Assembly: GCF_023277925.1 (NCBI RefSeq)
Contig: NZ_CP063832.1
Span: 1,397,001 to 1,461,000 of the forward strand
DNA length: 64,000 nucleotides
Origin: Pseudomonas entomophila
GTDB taxonomy: Bacteria; Pseudomonadota; Gammaproteobacteria; Pseudomonadales; Pseudomonadaceae
Reading direction: 5' to 3'
Shown here: in pieces, positions 37,501-44,696 of the stretch
How positions within the stretch are numbered: the stretch's first letter is position 1
How the letters are laid out: each line of letters begins with the position of its first letter
Translations under genes and position numbers: made by a program
Notes under the pieces: model-generated
Told to the model about the DNA's origin: nothing
Database searches by the model: none
What the model saw: only the letters and a program-made list of their open reading frames with translations

Positions 37501-40500
37501 TGGGCTTCTCGCGCATCAACCCGCAGATAAACCTGGCGCACGCGCCGTTCCACATCCCGACCACCGCGCGTCCCTGGCCTTCAGGGCGGCGGCGTATGGC
37601 CGGGGTAAGCAGCTTCGGTATCGGCGGCACCAACGCCCATGTGATCGTCGGCGCGGCGCAGGCCGAGCCGGAAACGCAGCATGCTATCGCGCAGCTGTTG
37701 CTGCTCTCAGCCCACAGCCGCACGGCGCTGGAACGCGATATGGCGGTCATGCAAGCGTGGCTGCGGGCCAATCCCGGGCACGTGCCCGGGGTGCTGCGCC
37801 ACCTGCAGAGCGGACGCCGCCAGGCGCGCTGGCGATTTGCGGTCCTGTACCGGGCAGGTGACGAATTACCGCTGTCGGCGATCCGCGAGGTCGCGCCGTC
37901 GCAGGTGCGCCTTGTGGCCAGCGATCATTCGTCTCAGGCGCTGCTCGACGCATGGTACGAAGGCGCGCATATCGAGTGGGTGCCTCATTCGGCGCCGCCG
38001 CCCTGGAACTTGCCGCCTTCGTCCTTCGACCTCGACACCTATCGCTTCCAGCGCCTCGCCGCGCCTGAGCGCAAACCGTTGGCCGACTGGTTCCACCAGC
38101 GCCAATGGCAACGTGTGCGGCGTATGGCTGGCCCCGTGGCGCCGTCAGCCGTTCGCCAGACCTTGGTGGTGTGCAGCCATGCGGCAGCCGATGAAACGCT
38201 GCTCGACACGCTGGGGGCTGCCTACCGTCGCGTGGTGCACGTGCGCACAGGGGAAGGTTATCGCCAGCTTGGCGCGAACCACTTCGAGCTCGATGTGCTG
38301 GATGCTCAGGCATTGGGGCGCCTGCTCGCGGAACTGCCGGGCGACCTGGACTGGTTGCACGCCTTGCCCCTGTCGGTGGAGGGCGCGATCGACGCGCAGA
38401 GCCTGGCGACCGCCCGCTGGGCCTGCCTGGACACGACCAGTAGCCTGTTGCAGGCCTGGGGCCAGGCGCCACGCGACGCCAGCCTGCGCTTGTGGTTGTT
38501 GTCATGGCAGGCCTGCCCGGTACACGGCGAGGTGCTGCGGCCGGAACTGGCAGCGCTGGGCGGTGTAACCGAGGTGGTGCCCCAGGAGTACCCGGTGCGC
38601 TGCCACTGGCTGGATTGCCCAAGCCCATCCTTGCTGGAACACGCCAAGCCAGTCGCCACGCTATTGGCCGAACCCGATGCCTTGCCCCGGCGCATGGCCT
38701 TGCGCGACGGTTACCTGTGGCAGCCGCGCCTGGTGCCAAGCCCACTGCCGCTGGCAGCAGCGACAACCTTGCCAGACAACGGCACCTACCTGATCCTCGG
38801 CGGCGGTGGCATCGGTCGCACCCTGTGCCAGCACCTGCTGCGAGCGCCTGGGCGGCGCGTGGTGCTGCTGTCACGCTCGGCAACTTGGCCCGCGGAGTGG
38901 GAGGTGGACCGCGCGCGGGTCGATTGGCTGCGGGCCGATCTGGCCGACCTGGCACGCTGGCCGCAGGTGCTCGAGCATCTGGCGCAACGGTACGAGCGCT
39001 TCGATGGCGTGATCCATGCCGCAGGCGTCGGGGCCGGCAGCCTGATCCGCCATCGCGACGCCGAGCGCATGGCGACCGCGATGGCCGCCAAGACCCTTGG
39101 CATGCTCGCTGTCGAGGCGCTGATCGCACGGATGAGGCCAGGCTTCGTGCTGTACTGCTCGTCCATGTCGGCGCTGTTCGGCGGTGCCGGCCACCTGGAC
39201 TATGCCGCCGCCAGCGGCGTGCTCGACGGCTTCAGCCATTACCGCGCAGCGGGTGACCAGGGCTGCCTGCGTCTTGGCATCAACTGGGACATCTGGCGCG
39301 AAATCGGTATGGCCACCCAGGCGAATGGCAGCGATGCCGCGCACCAACAGCACCTGAAGGTCGGGCTGTCGACGCAGGAAGGCTGCGAAGTGTTCGACCG
39401 GGCCATGGTTGCGCAACTGCCCCAGGTGCTGGTCTCGACCACGGCACTGGAGCAGGCCAGGCGCTTTTATCCCGTGCGCCATGGCGCCGTGGCAGTGCCG
39501 GCCGAGGTGCAGCCGAAGCAGGGTGACCTGCCCGCACGCCTGCGCGACTGCCTGTGCCAATGGCTGGGCGTGGACGCACTGGAGGACAATGCCTCGCTGT
39601 ACGACCTGGGCGCCGACTCGCTGACGCTGCTGGACCTGATCGACGAATTGCAGCGCGCCACGGGCGTGGTGGTGCAGCTGTCGCAGTTCAGCCCCACGGT
39701 CAGCCTGCGCGAGGTGTTGGCATTGGTGGGTAGCGAGCAAGGTCGCGCCCAACGCGTTGGCGACCCTTGGCGCGAGGCGCTGCGGATCGACCCGTGGCAA
39801 CAGGGCAGCGGTCGCCAATGGCTGTACTTGCTCCACCCGGTCGGTGGCGATGTACAGGCCTATCGCGAGCTGGCCGCGGCGCTGCATCCGGACCTCGAGG
39901 TGCGGGTGATCGCCGACCCGGTGCTGCGTCAGCCCGAACTCTCCAATGTCACTCTTGAAGCGCGCGCGGCGTTGTACCTGGAAGCGATCCAGGCCGAACT
40001 GCCCGATGGCGCGAGCTGGCGCCTGGTCGGTTGGTCCTTTGGTGCCTGGGTCGCCCAGGCCATCTGCGCCTTGGCCCGCGACACCGGGCTCGAGCTGCCG
40101 ACGCTGTACCTGATCGACCCACCCGCGCCGGACGCCGGAAACGCGCTGCAAGCGATCGACGAGGCGCAGATCCAGCGGGTATTCGAACGGGAGTTCGCCT
40201 TGCGCAATGGCGAGACCGACGGCACGCGTTACCTGGAGCGCCTGGTGACGTGCTGTCGCAACAACCTGGCGAGCCTGCTGGGGCATGCGCCTGGCGTGCT
40301 GGCCGAGGTGACCGGGCAGCTGTTCATCGCCATCCAGCCCAACCCATACGGCATCGGCAGTGGTTGGCAGGCGCAGGACCTGTGTCAGGCCTGGCAGGCG
40401 TTGTTGCCGGGCTTGCGAAACTGGGAAGCGCTGGATACCGACCACTACGGCATCGTCACCGGCCCCTGGGCCCGCCAGATAGCCCAGGCAATCAATCGCG

Positions 40501-40538
40501 ACCTGCTCGCGCCGGAGGGGGTGGCCCATGGCGCGTGA
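31503..40538 (+). CDS. NRPS3: A-PCP-C-A-PCP-KS-KR-ACP-TE hybrid
   Basis: 3011 residues; ATG 31503 (an ATG also at 31506) with GGAGG upstream and ATGA overlap. Order: A1 (1-480, YTSGTTGVPKG at 152), PCP1 (S545), C (600-1030, HHIVTDG), A2 (1045-1530), PCP2 (S1588), KS (1640-2060; C1800, H1936, H1974), a linker without acyltransferase, KR (2420-2625), ACP (S2706) and TE (GWSFGA, S2845; Asp in LIDPP; His in DTDHYG). By-eye pockets: A1 D-A-F-F-L-G-V-T-F-K (Val-like), A2 D-V-Q-Y-V-A-H-V-V-K (Pro). It begins with A and has its own TE, so it could act alone as a Val-Pro-ketide line. A10 lysines are intact in both A domains. Confidence 0.95.
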   Translation: MMSVLQETVLARFAAQVRRDPQALAVIDQQVRLSYAELAGASERIAQGLKAQGLLPGQALALYLPRGWQWAAALLGALKAGAVVMPLDRASPAERRALMLADADCVGVLSLADAPQALPGPWEASVEALLEHPDTPAQPLPSSFAEVMCLFYTSGTTGVPKGVEVGERGVLRLAQAGSYIDIQQGDRFACLSNPAFDACSFELWAPLLNGGCCVMVADDDLLDAWRLAQVLETQRVDTLFITVSLFNTLNAQYPACFASLRQVLTGGEQVSPVAVRAWYQANPASACRLFNVYGPTECTTFALCHPIPRDFAADTVPIGQPLPDTGMRVLDAQQQPVAPGEVGELYLSGSGVARGYRNRPGETARSFLRLPAPQGRGEVYYRTADLVRVNAEGQVECLGRVDRQVKVRGFRIEPGEVEQCLLEHPQVVQAYVCSRRQAAEDHQLLAFVVPRGELDYRAFDTYLRARLAPWMRPHHLFQVPRLPLTANGKIDQGRLLAQATTPWRPAAEAGRHSPALAWLLEQARALLGQPAIGRQDDWLGSGGDSLKAMRLRSAIRGRWAQEISIATLLAEPFAALAERLEQGQGASLGYPPAPAPSRARRGPASAEQRRLWLEQQRAPGSTAYNVPLVLHLAAGADPQALAEALRRLVARHPALRTAFVAGSDGPEQVVTEQAAVCRVLEPGALGQDNWQAFASLVFEAPFDLANPTLLRAWVAPHPDGSCRLLLNLHHIVTDGWSMNLLFDDLASLYQDALHGRESAAPAQVLNTLDFAQWQRQWSVTPRYREQRRTLAALHARHGEATPARQVMLPASTEGRLYRQPLGERRSAALERFCAQQRLTRFDVLFSVFAWSLHALVGCDRPRIASPVANRPLAEFEASVGMFANTVLIPTDLRGTQSLGEHLHRQTATVREVLALQDVALADLVEDLRLSTGQALFDYLFVLENTDYARLADAPLRATLEPHPAPQAKCPLTLLVVGGDGPLACWWEYQCSHFDAHQVAALDALVHHGLDLLLDNPQASLDALVAPYRLGLPPASVGASQPLPFATMADWFEHQVRETPAATALVAGQRHLRYAELDALADTLAATLSGQHVLDGASNMVLFLAPSVEHVVALLALAKLNVTAVPLDPNYPVAVQRQVLAQASPRCVLFSSATEAALQALGVEACARHRVNLQAAPRDWQRPRHNGERPLYTLFTSGSTGTPKGVQVWDRTLCNLLHWQRNAGQLPARSVTLQFSMLSFDVAFQELFGTLCGGGCYHLIEPRWRQDTQALLAYIQQVGIERLYLPFVALQHLAQAAVAQGSYPQTLREVVTAGEQLLCTEALRTWFAGLPRASLFNHYGPTETHVVSAYRLPSKVGDWPLRAPIGRAIDNARLLLVDAKDHPVPTGTQGYLLVAGAMVTRCYLGETALNSERFVELPQADGRRCLYYRTGDLAWVDAQGCLHYVGRDDQQVKLSGHRLELGQVEAALMGLEGVANAVLTLQGEPPRLTAYLQLTGTPPAAHDLDRQVARHLPAHVRIDQYRRLDTWPRTPSGKVDRKALAGQGEPLARQRAPAATLSPLERQLATLFREVIGHAIEPEQTFFEAGATSLGLMRLHARYTQALPHAPSMADLFEHVSIRQLAAYLARTEGVAVRREPPGETRDQPMAIIGMAVNVAGARDLGEFWAMVQGNGLGIERFEAAEGLVGARSQLQGMLDFDPEYFGISRQEARLMDPQQRHLLMACVQALQHAAIVPSAQGPRIGLVASCGETTYFQQMLRECAEGELPDGFQLALHHDKDFLATKAAYHLDLTGPAMSVQAACGSSLIGVHLACNLLRQGDSEVMLAAGVLIDPTLSDGYRHRSQHIFSRDGLCRPFSEDASGTLGASGYGVVVLKPLARARADGDRIYALVEGSALNNDGHGKMSYTAPSVAGQGAVIARALDKAGVTGADIGYVEAHGTGTLLGDPIEVAALTQAFGEAPTGSCALASVKSQIGHLGAAAGVVGLIRATLAVYHGVIPPNLGFSRINPQINLAHAPFHIPTTARPWPSGRRRMAGVSSFGIGGTNAHVIVGAAQAEPETQHAIAQLLLLSAHSRTALERDMAVMQAWLRANPGHVPGVLRHLQSGRRQARWRFAVLYRAGDELPLSAIREVAPSQVRLVASDHSSQALLDAWYEGAHIEWVPHSAPPPWNLPPSSFDLDTYRFQRLAAPERKPLADWFHQRQWQRVRRMAGPVAPSAVRQTLVVCSHAAADETLLDTLGAAYRRVVHVRTGEGYRQLGANHFELDVLDAQALGRLLAELPGDLDWLHALPLSVEGAIDAQSLATARWACLDTTSSLLQAWGQAPRDASLRLWLLSWQACPVHGEVLRPELAALGGVTEVVPQEYPVRCHWLDCPSPSLLEHAKPVATLLAEPDALPRRMALRDGYLWQPRLVPSPLPLAAATTLPDNGTYLILGGGGIGRTLCQHLLRAPGRRVVLLSRSATWPAEWEVDRARVDWLRADLADLARWPQVLEHLAQRYERFDGVIHAAGVGAGSLIRHRDAERMATAMAAKTLGMLAVEALIARMRPGFVLYCSSMSALFGGAGHLDYAAASGVLDGFSHYRAAGDQGCLRLGINWDIWREIGMATQANGSDAAHQQHLKVGLSTQEGCEVFDRAMVAQLPQVLVSTTALEQARRFYPVRHGAVAVPAEVQPKQGDLPARLRDCLCQWLGVDALEDNASLYDLGADSLTLLDLIDELQRATGVVVQLSQFSPTVSLREVLALVGSEQGRAQRVGDPWREALRIDPWQQGSGRQWLYLLHPVGGDVQAYRELAAALHPDLEVRVIADPVLRQPELSNVTLEARAALYLEAIQAELPDGASWRLVGWSFGAWVAQAICALARDTGLELPTLYLIDPPAPDAGNALQAIDEAQIQRVFEREFALRNGETDGTRYLERLVTCCRNNLASLLGHAPGVLAEVTGQLFIAIQPNPYGIGSGWQAQDLCQAWQALLPGLRNWEALDTDHYGIVTGPWARQIAQAINRDLLAPEGVAHGA
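36420..37682 (+). other. Ketosynthase of NRPS3, no acyltransferase follows
   Basis: Cys1800 lies in AACGSS, with His in VEAHGTG (H1936) and in IGHLGAA (H1974), so the catalytic triad is complete. The next 360 residues hold no GHSxG acyltransferase motif, only a short linker, so the extender must be loaded in trans or by a primary-metabolism acyltransferase. Confidence 0.9.
38760..39377 (+). other. Ketoreductase domain with altered active site
   Basis: NADPH loop LILGGGGIGRTL; the Tyr is present (Y2567 in LDYAAAS) but the residue four further on, Asn in typical PKS ketoreductases, is Ser (S2571). Reduction may be altered or lost. Confidence 0.75.
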
Positions 40539-41211
40539 GCATGCACAGGCGCCCGCGTGGTCAAGCCCGCTGCTGCGGGTGCTGCAGTCCAGTCCCTTGC
40601 CCCGGCAGCTCGACTGCCAGGCGTACTGGCGCCTGCTGCACCTTTGGCAAGCCGAGGCGGTGCTGCCGTTGCTCGCCGCGGCGCTCCCCGAACATGGCCA
40701 GGCCGTGACCACGCTGCAACGCCTGCATCAACGCGCGAGCCTGGGCCTGTGCGGGCGGGCCGGTGAATGGCGGATGGCACTCGGCCCGGTGCTATTGCAG
40801 GTGTTTCGCCGGGCCTACGCCTTCGAGGCAGCCTATGCCCAGGCCTATGAAAGCGCCCTGGACTACGGCCAGGCACCGGCCAACCAGGCGATGATTGCCG
40901 GGCAGTTCGGTGATGCCGAGGCGTTCGCCCGGCATTACGCGCAACTGAGTACCGATGCCAACGCCCAGGCGTTCGCCACGGCCAACGCGGCGGCCAGCAG
41001 CGCGCTCGCCGCCCGCGCCTACGCCAGCGAGGACGAACAGGCCTGTGCCAGCGTCGTCGGCGCCTTGGCGAGGGTTTGCATCTGGGCCTGCGCGACCTCT
41101 ACGCAGCAGCGAGCAGTGGTACGCGAGCAATTGGCGGCCGGGCTGCAATACCTGGCAAGCCAACACGATCAACATCAATCAGGGAGGACAGCATGGACCA
41201 ACAGGCACTGA
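40528..41211 (+). CDS. Alpha-helical protein of unknown function in the NRPS operon
   Basis: 227 residues. ATG 40528 overlaps the end of NRPS3 and the stop overlaps the next start, so it is embedded in the operon. It is Ala/Gln/Leu-rich and helical (LHLWQAEAVLPLLAAALPEHG; AFATANAAASSALAARAYAS), with no signal peptide, membrane helix or motif I recognise. Helical repeat-like pattern around residues 60-160 could suggest a scaffold or an iron/haeme-type helical bundle, but no conserved His/Glu set is obvious. Its placement between the synthetase and a tailoring dioxygenase suggests a pathway-specific role. Unassigned. Confidence 0.8.
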   Translation: MAREHAQAPAWSSPLLRVLQSSPLPRQLDCQAYWRLLHLWQAEAVLPLLAAALPEHGQAVTTLQRLHQRASLGLCGRAGEWRMALGPVLLQVFRRAYAFEAAYAQAYESALDYGQAPANQAMIAGQFGDAEAFARHYAQLSTDANAQAFATANAAASSALAARAYASEDEQACASVVGALARVCIWACATSTQQRAVVREQLAAGLQYLASQHDQHQSGRTAWTNRH

Positions 41212-42074
41212 AGGCCATCGAGCGCATTGCCGGCGCCCAGCGCGCACCGTATCGCAGCATCAGCGCGGACCGGCTCACGCCGGTCATTGGCGCCGAGATC
41301 GGCGGGGTGGATCTGTCGCGCCCCTTGTCAGCGGAGCAACTGGCGGAGATTCGCCGGGCGTTTCTGGAGAACCATGTGCTGGTGTTCCGCGACCAGCATT
41401 TAAGCGTAGAGCAGCACAAGGCATTCGGGCGTTTGTTCGGTGAACTGCGGGCCTTGCCGCTGGATGATATCGACGGTGACGATCCAGAGCTGGTGGTGAT
41501 CCGTGCCAACGCCCAGTCGCGATTCGTCGCCGGGGAGACCTGGCACACCGACGGCACCGCCGACCTGGAACCGTCCATGGGGTCGATGCTGTACGTGAAG
41601 GAAACCCCGGCCATTGGAACAGGTGGTGACACCTTGTTCGCCAACATGCACCTGGCGCTGGAGATGCTGTCGCCGGCGATGCAGGCGTTCCTGGGGACGT
41701 TGACGGCCATCCATGATGGCGAAATCCCGTGGAAGGGGTACACACCGCCACCCGGCCTGCCCAAGACCGAGCACCCAGTGGTGGTGCGCCATCCCGAGAC
41801 CGGGCGGCCGTCGTTGTTCGTCAATTCGGGTTTCACCTCGCATATCGTGCAGTTGTCGGCTGGCGAGAGTCAGGTGCTGTTGAAGATGTTGTTCGACCTG
41901 GTGGCGCGTGAACCGGTGTTGAGCTGCCGGGTACGCTGGGCGCCGGGCACCCTGGTGTTCTGGGACAACCGGTGTACCCAGCACCATGCGGTTTGGGATT
42001 ATTTTCCGCATTCGCGGTATGGCGAGCGGGTGACGATCCTGGGTAGCCGGCCGCAGGCATTTCGAGGGGTTTGA
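41193..42074 (+). CDS. TauD/TfdA-family Fe(II)/2-oxoglutarate dioxygenase
   Basis: 293 residues from ATG 41193 (AGGGAGGA upstream; a longer frame to 41076 shadows the preceding gene). The metal triad is present: H118 and D120 in WHTDGTAD, and H264 in CTQHHAVWDY. An Arg for 2-oxoglutarate follows in HSRYGERV. The N-terminal TPVIGAEIGGVDLS is typical of the family. Such enzymes hydroxylate or desaturate amino acids or carrier-bound residues in NRPS pathways. It is the last plus-strand gene of the operon and is probably the tailoring oxygenase (inference). A taurine-type catabolic role is less likely from context. The SD-like CAGGGAGG also fits the Rsm core. Confidence 0.9.
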   Translation: MDQQALKAIERIAGAQRAPYRSISADRLTPVIGAEIGGVDLSRPLSAEQLAEIRRAFLENHVLVFRDQHLSVEQHKAFGRLFGELRALPLDDIDGDDPELVVIRANAQSRFVAGETWHTDGTADLEPSMGSMLYVKETPAIGTGGDTLFANMHLALEMLSPAMQAFLGTLTAIHDGEIPWKGYTPPPGLPKTEHPVVVRHPETGRPSLFVNSGFTSHIVQLSAGESQVLLKMLFDLVAREPVLSCRVRWAPGTLVFWDNRCTQHHAVWDYFPHSRYGERVTILGSRPQAFRGV

Positions 42075-42127
42075 TCGCAACCGGTGCCTGGCGGTGGCTT
42101 TGTAGCGCCGTGTCGTGGCAACTAGGC

Positions 42128-42931
42128 TCATCGGTGATGGCAGGTAACCACTGTAGGAGCGGATTCATCCGCGATGCGCCGCGCCAGCGGCGCTCGGTCG
42201 CAGCAGCGCTGCAACGCTGATGTCGGACACACGCAAGGGGCCAGGCCCACCTGGCGCAACAGCTGCTCCAGAACCCGCTCGCCAAACGCCAGGTTGCCAT
42301 GCAACGGGTCGTCGACCTCGCAGAACTCGGCGCGTTGCAGGCCCTGGTCGTCATTGGTCGCCGCACGCACATCGACCAGCTCGACATCCAGGGCCGTCAG
42401 GCGCTCGATCAGTAGCGCCTGGGCCGCCATGAACACCCGGGCGTCGGCCATTGGCGGCACCCGCTGCGGCGGCAGCACGGCGTACACCTTCAGACCCAGG
42501 CCAAGCGCCTGCTCATAAAACGCCAGGGCAGGGCGCGACAAGGTGTCGATGATCGTGGCGAACAAGGGCCCTTCGAGAAAACCAGGGTCGAACTCGCCAT
42601 CCAGGCCCTGGTAGCACAGCCAGTTCTGCCGAGTGGCCAGGTAATGCAGGCTCAGGCCGATGCTGCTGACCAGCGGGCCGGGAATCTTGCCAAGGCTGGG
42701 GGCTTCGAGTTGGGCGAGGGCCTGGCGGTAAAGCCGCTCGAGTTCGGCGTCGCGGAACACCACGTCGTCCGGCGCCAGGCTGAAGAAGTCCACCCCGAAA
42801 TCCCGCCCGGCGCCCAGCGGCCCACCGCTGAACGGCAGTTGCCGCGCCTTGGCGGCCTGGCCGACGACACCGACGTGTGAGTCGCCCAACAGCAGGAAGC
42901 TAGGCGTAGTAGTCGAGAATGGCGTCTTCAC
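42128..42931 (-). CDS. SGNH-hydrolase-like protein
   Basis: 267 residues from a likely GTG 42931, which overlaps the GSCFA gene (an open frame extends to 43006). An N-terminal FLLLGDSHVG block gives the GDS motif of SGNH proteins. A LHGNLAFGE segment near residue 225 may supply the His. The C-terminus (about 25 residues, ARRIADES) is encoded by a REP element, a recent-looking extension. It forms an overlapping pair with the GSCFA protein. A role in cleaving or modifying an acyl group is possible; the substrate is unknown. Confidence 0.75.
   Translation of the reverse strand: MKTPFSTTTPSFLLLGDSHVGVVGQAAKARQLPFSGGPLGAGRDFGVDFFSLAPDDVVFRDAELERLYRQALAQLEAPSLGKIPGPLVSSIGLSLHYLATRQNWLCYQGLDGEFDPGFLEGPLFATIIDTLSRPALAFYEQALGLGLKVYAVLPPQRVPPMADARVFMAAQALLIERLTALDVELVDVRAATNDDQGLQRAEFCEVDDPLHGNLAFGERVLEQLLRQVGLAPCVCPTSALQRCCDRAPLARRIADESAPTVVTCHHR
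42149..42199. repeat. REP element, GGATTCATCC variant, inside a coding end
   Basis: TGTAGGAGCGGATTCATCCG and GCGCCGCGCCAGCGGCGC follow the pattern seen at 16015. It encodes the last residues of the SGNH-like protein and lies just past the NRPS operon end. Confidence 0.75.
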
Positions 42932-43934
42932 AGACAAGGTCCTCGCAGGCCAGGGAAGGGGTTGTCGCAGGCGCCGGTGGCGCAGGCTCGGCATCGAGGC
43001 CGGCAAAGAACTGGCGCATGACGAAGGCCACGCCTTCAGGCGTCACTTCACGCTGGTTGGGTTGGTAGAAGGCGCCCTTGAACGGCGTGCCGGTGATGAT
43101 TTCATAGGACGGGAAGTAGTCCACCTGTGGCAGGTCCTGGCAAAGCTGGCCGGCCACGGCGCGTAGCACCGACTTGGAGTAGGTGGTGGCGCTGAGCACA
43201 TGCTCGCCGGTGGCGCTGGCGGTCAGTGGAACCGGCGAGACGGTGAGCAGCAGGCGCAGCGCAGGGTTTGCCGTACGCATCAGCGTGATGGCCTCGGTCA
43301 TGGCCTGGCAGGTGTCGTTGAAGCCGAAGTTGCGAAACTCATGCACCCGAGGATCGAACTCGCCGCACACGGTGCCTGGGCACACCGGGTACACAACGCC
43401 GGTCTCGCGATTGGCCCAGGCTTCCGTCAGCCCCAGGGTGAAGACGAACACCTTGGCCCGGCGCACGGCCAGGCGGATCGCCGCCAGGGTTGCTTCCCGC
43501 GAATCGAACAGCGCCTGTTCACTGTCAAAACCGGCCGTTTCCACCGCTGGGCGGAACGGGTCGAAGAAGCGCCCCTCGCGCTGCCAGGTTTCGCCTGACG
43601 GGGGTTGCGTGCCCAGGGCCCACGCCAGCCACTGGCGTAGCATTGCCGGGGTATACAGGTTGCCGGTACGGAACGAGAACACCCCGAACTGGCGCGCCTT
43701 GCGTGCGTCTTCGGGCATGTCGCCCGGGGCCGGCTCGGCGTCGAGCCAGTTCATCCCACGCGCCACCAGGGCCCGGCCGATGTGCTGGGCGAAACAGGAA
43801 CCGGCGGTGACGATAGCGTGCTTGGCGTCGATCTCGAACGCGGGCGACCACAGCTCGCCGATCTGTTCGACGGGCCTGTCGGCGACCGCCGTGCGCCAGA
43901 AAGCGCGCGGCGGCAGGCATTGGTAGGGGTTCAT
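42900..43934 (-). CDS. GSCFA-domain protein
   Basis: 344 residues from ATG 43934, starting 3 nt after the GNAT stop. The GSCFA motif is intact: IVTAGSCFAQHIGRAL near residue 40. Conserved blocks follow: TLGLTEAW around residue 170 and TVSPVPLTASA around 240. GSCFA proteins are SGNH-related and of unproven function. The downstream SGNH gene overlaps it, suggesting the two work together, perhaps on a polysaccharide or lipid-linked substrate (weak inference). Not part of the NRPS operon by strand. Confidence 0.9.
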   Translation of the reverse strand: MNPYQCLPPRAFWRTAVADRPVEQIGELWSPAFEIDAKHAIVTAGSCFAQHIGRALVARGMNWLDAEPAPGDMPEDARKARQFGVFSFRTGNLYTPAMLRQWLAWALGTQPPSGETWQREGRFFDPFRPAVETAGFDSEQALFDSREATLAAIRLAVRRAKVFVFTLGLTEAWANRETGVVYPVCPGTVCGEFDPRVHEFRNFGFNDTCQAMTEAITLMRTANPALRLLLTVSPVPLTASATGEHVLSATTYSKSVLRAVAGQLCQDLPQVDYFPSYEIITGTPFKGAFYQPNQREVTPEGVAFVMRQFFAGLDAEPAPPAPATTPSLACEDLVCEDAILDYYA

Positions 43935-43937
43935 GGG

Positions 43938-44456
43938 CTATCCGTGCAGGTCGAGGCGGTAGATGAGGTCATCGCGCCAGGTGCCGCCGAGCAAGTAGGC
44001 TTCGGGCTCCTGGCGTTCGAAGGTGAAACCGCATTTGTCCATCACCCGGCAGGAGGCGCGGTTGCCGTCGGTGATGGTGGACTCCAGGGTGCTCAGGCCA
44101 ATGGCCGTGGCGTACTCGATCACCGCTCGGAGGGACTCGGTGCCGAAACCCTGGCCTTGATGCTCCGGTAGCAGCAGGTAACCGACCTCGGCATGGCCCG
44201 GGCGCAGGATGCGCAGGCCGGTGACCCCCAGGTCTTGCCGGGTGGCTTTGTCGGTCATCACCAGGCAAAGCCAGTGATCGGCTTCAGCTGTCCAGGTCGG
44301 GAGACGGTGCTCGAAGCCGCGCCGGACTTCGCTTTCCGGCAGCTCGTCGAACACATGGCGCATGGTGTCGGGCTCGCGATGGAGCCTCAGGAACAGGGGC
44401 CAATCGGTTTCGACCAGGGGGCGCAGATACAGCCGATCGGTGTGCAGCTCCAGCAT
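43938..44456 (-). CDS. GNAT N-acetyltransferase, RimJ/RimL-like
   Basis: 172 residues. Acetyltransf_3 pattern: LHTDRLYLRPLVETDW at the N-terminus, then VGYLLLPEHQGQGFGTE (acetyl-CoA loop) near residues 112-127 and ASCRVMDKCGFTFE near 153-166. Acceptor unknown; protein N-terminal or small-molecule amines are both possible. It leads a three-gene minus-strand operon (with GSCFA and SGNH genes) that converges on the NRPS operon. Confidence 0.9.
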   Translation of the reverse strand: MLELHTDRLYLRPLVETDWPLFLRLHREPDTMRHVFDELPESEVRRGFEHRLPTWTAEADHWLCLVMTDKATRQDLGVTGLRILRPGHAEVGYLLLPEHQGQGFGTESLRAVIEYATAIGLSTLESTITDGNRASCRVMDKCGFTFERQEPEAYLLGGTWRDDLIYRLDLHG

Positions 44457-44696
44457 CCAGTGCTCCTTGCAGGGTGGGGAGGGCAGGGTGTTTTGTACGC
44501 GCAGTGGGCGGGATGATCAAGCGCCAGGGGGCGGCTCGATCTTCTGCAAGTGGCTGGTAGCATCGCTCAAGAGCGGGTCATGGGTCTTCCGAGGACACGA
44601 TCATGCTGCCTAATTGACCAGCGCTTGCCGATCATCAATGTCTTATATAGGGTATCGCCGGATCGGTTTGAGATTCCGTCGTTGAGGAGTGGTACG

